Of a stretch of DNA of 64,000 nucleotides, positions 11,201 to 23,200 are shown piece by piece; within the stretch, counting starts at the first letter, position 1; every line of letters begins with the position of its first letter. A model generated the notes under the pieces. It did not search any database, had not been told where the DNA came from, and saw nothing but the letters and a program-made list of their open reading frames with translations. This DNA is from Mytilus californianus. Lineage: Eukaryota; Mollusca; Bivalvia; Mytilida; Mytilidae. Both the position numbers and the translations under genes were made by a program. The stretch covers positions 54,113,318-54,177,317 of the forward strand of contig NW_026262593.1 of assembly GCF_021869535.1 (NCBI RefSeq). The letters run 5' to 3'.

Positions 11201-14200
11201 CGAGAATTACAAATTACTCATTAAGATTAAAAAAAAAAACCACATAGTTGACATCTGATTTTGTTGCTATTTTCAAATAATTTAATTTTGGATCTAACAA
11301 GTCTGCTGATTGGCTGAAAGTTTTTTTGTCTATCAGATCATATACATAATTTTGGCATGTGACCGTGACACTCTACGCGGGTTATTCAGTGTGCACCACA
11401 TTTTTTATATTATTTCTTCATAGACAGAAAAAATATTACAGTCATTCCTCAATAAACTGAAAGTAAATATATTTTTTTATTTAGTTTTGCATTGTTAAAA
11501 AGGGTTTCAGCCATGGTAAGACACTCACAGATCCTTCATCTGTGATAAAAGGGACAAACATTTATTGTAGACAATTAATCAGAAGCAAACTATTTATTCT
11601 TTCAATAACATACGATTTTTTTGTTAAAAGTTAATGTTGCATTTAATGTTTCCCCAATTTCTCCCCCAACAAAAACAAAAAAGAAAACATGATTGGTCGG
11701 TGCATAAGTGGTTAAAGTTGTGTACTTTATGAAAAATAATATTTAAAGCTGTGATGTTAAGCACAAAATAAGTTGTCACTTTTATTTTCCAAAGGTCTTT
11801 CAATTTCTGTTTAATTAAGATTGATTTTTTTTACACTTCTTTGTCATCATAAAAGTTGTCATATTGAAGAATAAAATTATTCAAAGACATTTTCTTTTTC
11901 TGAATTGCAATCCTAAAACATGCACCTTTTTTAAAATGACCAATAAACTATATAAATCTTTCCAAACCTGTCTAGTACGATGGAATCTATATTGCTGTGT
12001 GTTCGTTTATTCTACATTGGCTATAGGTATTAGGGGATGGTTGAGATCTCACAAAACATGTTTAACCCTGCCGGATTTTTGCGCCTGTCTCAAGTCAGGA
12101 ACCTCTGGCCTTTGTTAGTCTTGTATGTTTTTTTTTTTTAAATTTTGGTTCATTTATATGTTTCGGAGTTTAGTGTGACGTCCATTTTCGCTGAACTAGT
12201 ATATATTTTTGTTTAGGGGCCAGCTGAAGTCCGCCTCCGGGTGCGGGATTTTTTCGCTGTGTTGAAGACCCATTGGTGGCCTATGGCTGTTTTCTCCTCT
12301 TTGGTCGGGTTGTTGTCTTTTTGGCACATTCCCCGTTTCCATTCTCAATTTTAAATATGGTACTCAAACAACGGACCTGTATTAACCCATTTATCCACAG
12401 GCAAGATGGTGCAATCATAAGAGAGGGTGTGGATTGGTATACAGAATAATGGGCAAAAAAAAGAAAGAATAGAGAAAAATGCATGGGCCAAAAAAAATAA
12501 AGAATAGAGAATAATGGGGTGCTAAAATATAAAGAATAACTGCAAAAATTAAAGAATTGGGTATTCAGTTATCAAGTAATTACAGAATGGCCATTATTTT
12601 TAAAGATAAAGAATAATGAGCGAAAAAATTAAAGAATACAGAAATGAAAACGGAATGATTACGTAAAGGTTCTCATCTTAATAACGTGTTATAGTATTCT
12701 TTTATTTGTCTTTGTTTATTAAATAACCTTTACAGTTTAGTCCATTTTTTGTAATATTCTTTTGTCGTGGCTCGGTACTCATACATCCCGCCATTGTGTT
12801 ATTGTGCTATGATCAATTTTTTTGTATTCTTGTCTTTCATTTTTGCTTATGTGCTTTGTCTATATGCCATTTTGTTTTCTTTGTTCACATATTTGTTTGT
12901 TTTGTAGTGATTAAGATTATAACACAATGTTGACTGATGTATCCCGATTTTTGACATTTTTACCTATTATACCTGCATTGTTGTCAATATAATGGAATTT
13001 TATGCGACTGTCATACAAGTAAGAGGTTTAGCTAGCTATAAAACCAGGTTTAATCCACCATTTTCCACATAAGGAAATGCCTGTACAAAGTCAGGAATAT
13101 GACAGTTGTTTTCCATTCGTTTGATGTGTTTGAGCTTTTGATTTTGCCATTTGATAAGGGACTTTCCGTTTTGAATTTTCCTTGGAGTTCGGTATTTATG
13201 TTATTTTACTTTTAATGAAAAAGGGAACGATTTAAAAAAAAAAAATTTTTCCGCAGGGCAATGTACTTTTGAAAACAGACCTCCAGGCAGGGGTTGTAGC
13301 CGTGACCGCATACTGCTACCAGCGTATGTAGACACACAAGAAATTAGCCAATCAGACTGTCAGTTGGAGTGTCTCAAGAAAGAAAATAAAAACGATGTTG
13401 AATGCTGGGCGGCTGCTTATATGTATGACTGTGAGTGTCCCGATTGCTGGCTGTTTTTCACCAAAGCTACGGATTATTGTTCACAGAATGAGGCCAATTA
13501 TGATGGTGTTACTTTGTTCATCAAAACATGTTTTCAAGGCAAGCTTGTGTTAGGGAGCTACCATTTGATTTTTATGGGGGGGGGGCTAGGATGACAAATT
13601 TTGTCCTGCCTTTTTATTTTTCCCTCTATTCGGTCCTGCCTTTTTATTTTTCACTCTATTCGGTCCTGCCTTTTTTTTTTAGTTTACCCTGACTTTTTTT
13701 TTTACATAAATTGTCATCCTGCCTTTTTTTTTTGCAAATAATCTCATCCTGCCTTTTTTTTTTACTCAAAACTTCTGTCCTGCCTATTTTTTTCAAATTT
13801 CATCCTAGCCCCCCCCCATAAAAATCAAATGGTAGCTCCCTTATTTGTATAAAAATATACGAATATGGTACTGTACTTAAAATGAAAATAAGGTGCTGTG
13901 GTATGATTACCAATAAGACAACTATACACAAGAGATAATTATATATAATTGGTCACCGTACGATCCCCAATAGAAACCTGGGGTGATCTCATGTGATCGA
14001 GAAGGGTAAGCAGATCCGGTTCCACATGTAGCATCCGGTGTGTTGCTCATGAAAGTACAAATTCGGTGATTTACGTTAATGATAAAAGCCAGTATAATTA
14101 TATCTCAATGATTATTGCTAGATGAAATGTGACTGATTTATTGTGTATGGTTTTGACCAAAATTCTCAAATCTAAAATTCATGAATCAATTTCTTAATGA

Positions 14201-17200
14201 CGTTTTTTTTTAAATTTTAAATAGGAATATTTTTGTTATACATTGTACTTTTATTTTGTATTTAACTTTCCATTTCTTTACTTTCGGTGTCTGTCGTTTT
14301 CGTTTCTTTTTTTGTAGGAAAGGAGGGAACAATTTTATTATTGATTTTTTTTTATAGATTATAGTCCTCCTAATGACTTTAATAACACGGCTGTTCTCTT
14401 TATCCTAAGTTTTTATTTTGCATTTTCAGGAAATACCAGTACAACACAAGCAGAACCCCAAACAGCAGGTATAGTGTAGATTGATTTATTTTATTTCTAT
14501 TAATATATTCTCATAAAATATCCTGCAATACTGTTTGTTAGTATTAAGATACTATACAATTATTGTCTTTGTTCAATATTTTTAATCAACTGCAATGCTG
14601 GTTCAAGGCTGAAGCTGTACAACAAAATTGACTAGCAAACTAATTAATTTTTATCTAACATGCTATTATAATGATCTGTCAACGTATATTTGTTCCGCCT
14701 AACAGAAGTTCCACTGGAAACTTTGTTATAAACAATGTCATAATATCTGTTCCTGTTGGAACAAATATTCTATACCATTTATTCTGTTAGGAACATTTAC
14801 TGTAATATTTATTCCAGTGGAAATAATATTCCAGAATATTGTTTCCATTTGGAACTTATATTATGAAGGAACTTCTATTCCGTGACAGATCTGACTGTTA
14901 ATGAGATGATGCTGGGTGCCTGAGACGGTGTTCTGAGATGGGGGAAATGAATATCAGTATTATCCCATATTTAGTGACTGAGAAGGGCTATACATACTAG
15001 TCTTGGTTAATGTTTTTATTGTTTTGTTTATTGTATTTGGTGTTGCCTTATTTTGAGCGAGTTTGATGCTGGCTCTTTTTGCAGATGGCGGTGTTGTTCA
15101 ATACATGTAGGGATTTTTTTAAATATATATCCGTAAGATAGAAAATGAACTTACCCCTTTTGAGGGAGGTCTAAAAAGAAGTCTTTTTCAATTGATATTG
15201 CCTCCTAATGTTAATCATGTTCATATATTAACGCTTCACACGAGAACCTGTTTAAACTATCTTGATTACAAGCTAGAATCCATATATATATTTATATTGT
15301 TGAATTACAATGAAAAATTAGGAATCAGTCACAGTTAGCACCCCTTATTTCATCCCGATAAATATTTGTTAAGGATGCACAATAAGAAAAAGTATAATTA
15401 AAAACTTACTGAACTAGAAACGAAATAAGATATCAAACAAGTAATGTGCAAATGAAAACAAAACAAAACGGGTCTTTATTTTAAATAAAATTGCCAAGTA
15501 TAAAATGTTAAAATACCACAAAATATCTATTTTACATTGTATAGAAAAGTCTACTACATACTTGCCAGCCGTTTAAATCCATTCATCAATACAGTCACGT
15601 CTCAGTCATTACAACTGAACGGACGTGCTGGGTCAGCTCTCCTTTACCAGCTATCTTCGATGAGGGTTTACTGTTGGATGGATCAACAATTTACTACTTT
15701 CGATGACAGAAACCAATCCAACGCTGTACAGACTACGTAAGGCTATAATCCGCGTAGGGCTAATTCCCGCGTCAACATACACTCCAAAACCCATTATGGA
15801 TGGGGGAGTGGTATGCCGAGTGAAGTCCGAGGGCTGTATCCTAGGTGTTAGATGATGGACCACCATTTCACTGTCTCACGACTTTGGTCCTGATAATGCT
15901 TCCTGTCATCGTTAATACTACGTCCGAGACTCATCTACCAGTACTCCATCATCGAGGTTAGCGGGCTGCCAAGCTGACCAATCTGGCCCTGAAAGCAGCC
16001 GTTGTGAAGACATAACATCAAAATAGTCAACAAAAGAAAAACCAAAACAACTCACAAAACCAAGATGGCGGCCTACCAAAATGGCGTCCGCCACCTTCCT
16101 GACCGATGGCACAAAATTATTTAAACGCTCACCAAACGCCTTCGGGCACCGAGCCGACCGTGCGAGGGATGCATATCTAGTCAAGGTCGTAAAACACTTC
16201 CAGTAGTAACCAACCGTCTCTCATACCGGGTGGGTCTTTTCACCACCGCACACCGCCGAACACCACCGAACACCAAAAAAGACCACTAACCCTTAAGAAA
16301 AACAGTAATGTTACACAATAAAACAATAAAATCGATTTTACATTGTCTGTATTTCATTGTATATTATCTTATGGTCTTTACTTTTCAATTATTAGAAATA
16401 AATCGTTCAAATAAGTTAAAACATTTTATTTAATGTGAAATTATCACAATAATTATATTTAAAAAAATGTTAGACTTGAAAGTGTACTGTTCTGACAACA
16501 ACAAATGGAAGTTTTTAACGACCTTGACTGGCTATACTATACAGCCCTTTAAGTCAAATATATAAATAAAGATGACAATGTGTTACAATATATTTAGGTG
16601 TGTTAGATGGTATTTTAATGTGTTCGGTGGTGAAAAGACCTACAGTCTCATAACTTATGAAAAAAAACTAAAGATTTATGTACAAAAAAAAAAAAGATTT
16701 AAGTACATTAAGATAAAAAAAAAAGATTCATGTACATTATCAAGATAAAAAATGATTTATGTACCAAGTTCTCCCAGACAATGGTACAAACTGGTGACCT
16801 CGATGGACTGTGTACAACACTTGTAATGCCGCAGCCATTATGATTCTTTGTGTTTTCATCGGGGTAAACTAATCAGAGAATTCACTAGGAGACAAGCGTG
16901 AATGAGCGAGCGAGAGAGTAGAGAGAGATCGCGATCGTGAGACAGTGGATGAATGAATGAGTGAGACAGAGAAAGAACGAGTAAGGCATTTCATGAGCAA
17001 GTAATAGTGAGTGGAATGAAAATGAGTGTCATTAAGTGCGCAAGCTATTAAGAGAACGAAGGAGGAAGTAAGTGACCGAGGGCAAAGTATTTGAAAATCC
17101 AAATCTTATCTATAAAATAAAGAGCTGATAAACCAAAAACGAAAAAGTGTAGCCAAAGCTGGGAATTAAAGGAACCAGAGCTTTGTGTGATGAAGATACA

Positions 17201-20200
17201 TTTTTTTTTATAAATAACGATATAAGAAATTCAGCACGAAACGCTGAAAAGGCTTGGCAGAGCCTCGCCTCGCACCCCCCCCCCCCCCCCCCCCCCATTT
17301 ATAACCAACTGGAAACACTTTACCTTTTGAAATAAATATGTGCATGCAAGATTCTTGTATCTTTAAAAAAAAAATGTTTATTTTTTTCTTGAAATGAGCG
17401 GATTAGTGTTATATTTGATAAATATCATTCATTGTATGTATGTACGTATTTAGACATGATATTTAATGTACTATTTTAATTTGTACATATTACTTGAAGT
17501 ACCATCAGGAAGATTAGCTACGACTAATGAGGTTGTTCCTTTTATATAAAGATTATTTATTCATTTATCTATTTATTCATTTATTTTATTTACTTATCTC
17601 ATTGACGTTTTTTTGTATACATATTCCACACAGATGAGGATCGAGGATTTCTCCTTTTATTCATAAGATAACTGTAAATCTGGGAATTCCATATATCTCT
17701 GGAATTACACTTAAAAGCTGTACGACTACTTTTTTCACATATGTATCACTTAATATATGAGGTCTGGACGGAGGCCTCTTTCTGTATTCTTTAAATCTTT
17801 AGGTCATTTTTCTCTTGTTTATATTCTTTGTCCATTTTTCTCTATTCTTTATATTGTTGCCCATGTTTCTATATTCTTTATATTTTAGTACCCCATTAAC
17901 TATTCTCTAATCTTTATTTTTTTTGGCTTATTTTTCTCTATTCTTTATTTTTTTGTCAATTCTGTTGTAGATTTGGCCTATTATTTTCTATTCTGTAAAC
18001 CCCATCCAGACCCTCACATATGTTTTTTGTATATTAATTTAAATTTTGTATTACAGAGGAAATGACAACAGCATCAAATGAACAAATAGCAAAAGGTATA
18101 ATAAATATCCAATTTTAATTAATGGTTAACTTGTCTTTGATACATTACTTCATACTTGGTCTATTCTTATGTTGATGGACTGCTGAAGACTTTATTTTGA
18201 CCTCTAGATGTATTTTGGTCATTTGCTGCCTCATCTCCTTTTATTTAGTTTCCGATGGTATCCATTTGGCACACCTCGGTAGGTTATTACAAACTAAAGG
18301 TATCGGAATCTCCTGATGTTTGCCGATTGTTATCATATCATCCGTCCAACAGTCAGTGCAAACCTCGACAGATTCCGGTGCCCTACAATATGTCGAGGTG
18401 TGCCAATTGCATGGCAGTCAGTGCTTAGTTTCATTCTCAGCTATATTTGGAGTAGATTCGATAAGGTGTCAATATGGCTTTTATTTCTAGCTTAACATTG
18501 AAACAAGGGATAAGTGGCCATTATTTCTTATGCAGCAAAAATCCTGCAATCTGATTGCTTAATTACCCGGGTGTAAATAACACCCGACCCTTGTTCACCC
18601 GGGGATAAATAAAATTTTGCAAAAATTCCAAAAAATAAAATTTTTTGCCAAAATTAAGGGAAAAAAATGAAATGTAAAAAAAAAAATTATTAAAAATTAA
18701 AAAAAAAAATAATTGAAAAATAAAAAAAAAAAAAATTTGAGGGCAAAAAAAAAAATTTAAAAAATTAAAAAATTGAAAATATTTTTTTCCCTAAAATCAA
18801 AAAAACACAAAATTTCCAAATTTCCCGAAAATAAAGAAATAAAGAAAAATAAAAAAAAATATTTGACAATGCGCAGCAACATCGGTGTTGAAAATATGTT
18901 GCACTGGAAATTCTTCATTAGCATTTTTCAATTTTACAAATCGGTTTAAAAATGAGTAAAGGAACGCTTCATAAGAAATAAATTCGTTATCTCGATGTAA
19001 TCAGGGGTGTACGGAATTTTACACCGGTGTTGAAAATGCATACACCCTTCGGCTGCGCCTCAGAGTGTATGAATTTTCCACACCGGTGTAAAATTCTGTA
19101 CACCCCTGATTACACTAAGATACTAGTAACTAATATTATTAGAATGTGTCATTGTTCAAACAACGAGTCGGAAAAGGGTTCCTTATGAAAATTTGCGCAA
19201 TCAGTGGTTATTTTTATGACGACAAAATCAGCATAAATTTCAATGTTCCACCAAATTTCAATGAAAACATGCTAAATTACATAAGTTTTTAGGACCGGAC
19301 ACATATAATGAATGCGTCGACGAAAAAAATATCAGGCTTTACCATTATGTTTGTGATCTGACATGAATAATGAGTTTATTGAATCCTTCTCGCATGTTTA
19401 TGCATCAACATGAACACTTTTAATTTCCACACTTACTATTATTATTAATTTTTTTTACAAAATCTATCCGCCCTCAGAAACAGCTGACCGCATCGATTAA
19501 GCCTAGCCCTCATATGCGCGGTTTGATTGTATGTCTTCCCAATAAATATACATTGGAATTTAGATGTATGCAAATTTGAGTATTAAACTGAAGCACTAAA
19601 TTTTTTAAGCAACTGTTGATATACAGTTATAATCAGTAGCGATGTGGTTTTCTTAGAACCTTGGTACAAAAAAGGTATATAAAATTGATTGATTGATTGA
19701 TTGTTGGTGTTTTAGACCATCATAAACCCACCTTCAATTGAACGCTAGACAAATGAAAAAACACAACTTTTTCACATAAAAATAAACAAGATAAAACCAG
19801 AAATATGATAAATTAGTGAATTCGATATTAATCTTGGAAGTGCATTTTAAAAAATTTAAACATGAATGTTCACTTTACTTTATTTGATATTTTTCAAAAA
19901 TGTTTAATTTTTATATTTTAGAAGACGTTATTACAGAAGCAACCGAAACTATGAAAACAGGTATTATGAATGTTTTGTTGATTGCAGTCATAGACATACT
20001 GCAAAATGGTTTATTATGCGTGGTTTTAATTTTGCAATTTCTGGGTCAAGTTCCAGTTCTCAAGATTCGCATATTTCTTAAATTGATTTTGATCTCCCAT
20101 GTTGGGGGATATCTTTCGCAATAATTAGCGGAAATGTTCAAATTTATTGTATTATATCAGTGTGCCCCTCCCTTTATGAAGCTACATTTATGGTGAATGC

Positions 20201-23200
20201 AGACTTTTTACCTGTTCCACTCCAAACGTGGTCTAGTTTGGAGGCCCAAGTGTGCCCCCTTTCAAAATCCTGGATCCACATCTGTATAGTACCATACATG
20301 TCTCTGTTGTATATCACTGAATCTTTACCATTGCTAAAAAATATTATCATCTGTCAAACAGTAATTGCTTTGACATCAAAATCCAAAACAGCGGCGACGC
20401 TTATCAGATATGACGTTAGCCCGGTTTCGGAGTTTGCCTCGGCTCTTGGAGTGATTTTATAGTTTCGTTGTCAATCAATAAGGTATATCTCCTTCAGATA
20501 TAGCTGACCTCTTATTTGCGCCGAGTACCGTTTGCGTCTGGCATACACACATTTCAATCCGGGTATCTATGATGAGTTTATTGACTGGTACGCAAATGCA
20601 TCTTTTAGTTTTCAAACTTTTGGTCTGAAAGCCAGTCAAACATTCCAGAAAAAAAATCTTTTATGATAATATTCTTTACAAAGCACAAAAATGTCAGTAT
20701 TCACCTCAAAAGCTAACAAAACCTTTAAACAGACTTATTTAGAAGGGATATAGTTACGATACTGTTGTCAGGTCATTAAAGATTGCATATTTTGGCTTTA
20801 ATATTGATTCACTTATAGGGTCTTTGCATCGGAATTAAACATATTTATTCTAAAACCAGTTGTTGGCATGACACGGGTTATGTTCTTCTCATATATTTTA
20901 TGATGGTATAATACTAAACCCCTAACAGGAGGGATTATGCCTGATACTCATATGATGAAGACATAATCTTTCAATCAGTTTAATTGAGGTCTGGAGCTGG
21001 CATGTCAGTAACTGCTAGTAGTCTGTTGTTATTTATGAATTATTGTCATTTTGTTTATTTTCTTTTGTTTCCTATTCTGATATCGGACTCGCACTTCTCG
21101 TAAACTGAGTTTTACTGTGCGTACTATTGTGCGTTTGTTTTTTCTACATTGGCTAGAGGTATAGGGGGAGGGTTGAGATCTCAAAAAACATGTTCAACCC
21201 CGCCGAATTTTTGCGCCTGTCCCAAGTCAGGAGCCTCTGGCCTTTGTTAGTCTTGTATCATTTTTAATTTTAGTTTCTTGTGTATAATTTGGAGTTTAGT
21301 ATGACGACCATAATCACTGAACTAGTATACATATTTGTTTAGGGGCCAGCTGAAGGATGCCTCCGGGTGCGGGAGTTTCTCGCTGCACTGAAGACCCATT
21401 AGTGGCCTTCGGCTGTTGTCTGCTCTATGGTCGGGTTGTTGTCACTTTGACACATTCCCCATTTCTATTCTCAATTTTATCTTCGAACTGCAGGAATTTG
21501 ATTAAAACTGGGTATTTCGCTTTCATGCAGCACTTTACTGTGATATTATTTATAAAGCTAACGAAGTTAGCTATTATCCTTTGTGACGTTGCGCACGATG
21601 TTGGTACTACTTAGCGTTTCACGACGTTCCTCAAAATAAGGCGATTTCGACGATTTCAAAGAAAGTTTCAGGCGTTCAAGCATATTATTGATGATGTCAA
21701 TTTACTGTTGTGAATTTGGTAACCGATTTCGGTTTGTCTGAAAAAAATGCATAAATTTACAAATAAAACTCAAAGTGGTCGTACAGATATTTTTTTAATG
21801 AAATTCATTTACAGGAGTTGTCAGTCTTTCCAGGCCATAATTGATAGTTTTCCTTTCGGCAGCAGTTCGCATTAATGAATCCGATACAATAATGTCCAAA
21901 TTTACACAGATTTATTTTTAATATAAATTAGATTTTGAATTCATATTCTCCTATTTTTTGCATATTTATTCCTTTTGTTGCATTTCTTCCCGTTTCCGTT
22001 TCATTTCTATATTTTATCATTTCCCGATGCTTTCTTTGTCGCAAAATATTTAGGAAGTTAAACATTCGGGACTCATGTTTTAAATTTTCTCATTTCCGTA
22101 TTTTTGTGGCATATCCTTTGTTTGTTATAATTGCCAGCAATGGGTTTTCTCTATTTTATTTTATTAACAAAAAAATATGCATGTTACTTTTGACGATTTA
22201 AAACTTGCAGATAGACAATGTTCCTTATATAAAACAAATATGCTATAAAAAAAATTCCTAAGATCCCGTTTTTTTTTTATATCGATCTCATTTGGTCAAC
22301 ATTTGAATTTAAACTTAAACTATTCCTTTCTCATACATTGGTTGTATTGTAATTTATACATGTATTTTTATTTTCATTCGAATTAAACTGGAAACAAATA
22401 ATTACGATATAAAATTAAAAACCAGAGCATGACATCAATTACGTTTTGCGAACGTTGGGACAAAACGGCTATACTTTTTGAAACGATCTAAAAACCTTGT
22501 TGCCTAACGAAAAAATATTAAAAACTATATTGTTTAAGAAGAAAAACAGAAAAACCTTTACCGCCAAGTTTTATTTTTTTATGATCTAACTATGCTTATT
22601 TGATAGACAGCTGGTTAAAACCTCAATTTTAAAGAAAATACAGCGTTTTTTTCGTTGGGACAAGATGGCTATACTTTTTGAAGTCATTGCAATAGAAATT
22701 ATACGCATGGTTTCCGGCAAAAAAATATCACGAACCAGGAGAAAAGTAAAAAAACTTTCAAAATATAATATATATTTTTTCTCTCAGCTTTTTCAATTTC
22801 ACGGTATAAATGCGCAAACCCGAAATATACTTACTTTGCATACGGTTGGACATTTTTCAGACCGTTTACAAAAATAACATTTTCCGGATTACGGTTTCAG
22901 TGATATTGATTTTGCTTTAACACGCTAATAATTATAACAATAGCAATATTATTGTGAAGTTTTACGATGATCAGAGAAAAAATACCGTAGGAGAGAAACG
23001 GAACTCTTATCTTTTGCACACAAAATGAAACGTTGGACATTACGTTTTTGCGTAAAAATGGGATAATTAAGTGTTATAATTCCTGGTATTTTAAATTTCG
23101 GTTCCCTTTTTTCTTTAATTTCATGTCTAATGGAATGAATTCAATCAGAAATCACTATATTTTTATCGAACTGACCAGTCTACGTATTTATTTTTATGCT

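Noticed and set aside
20160-20462. 100-residue plus-strand open frame in intron 6 of the lectin-like gene
   Set aside because: No motif, no acceptor or donor that keeps the phase-1 pattern of the gene.
21935-22201. 88-residue hydrophobic plus-strand frame resembling a membrane protein
   Set aside because: Phe/Ile/Leu richness is expected from T-rich DNA; no splice context, and it lies in a lectin-gene intron.
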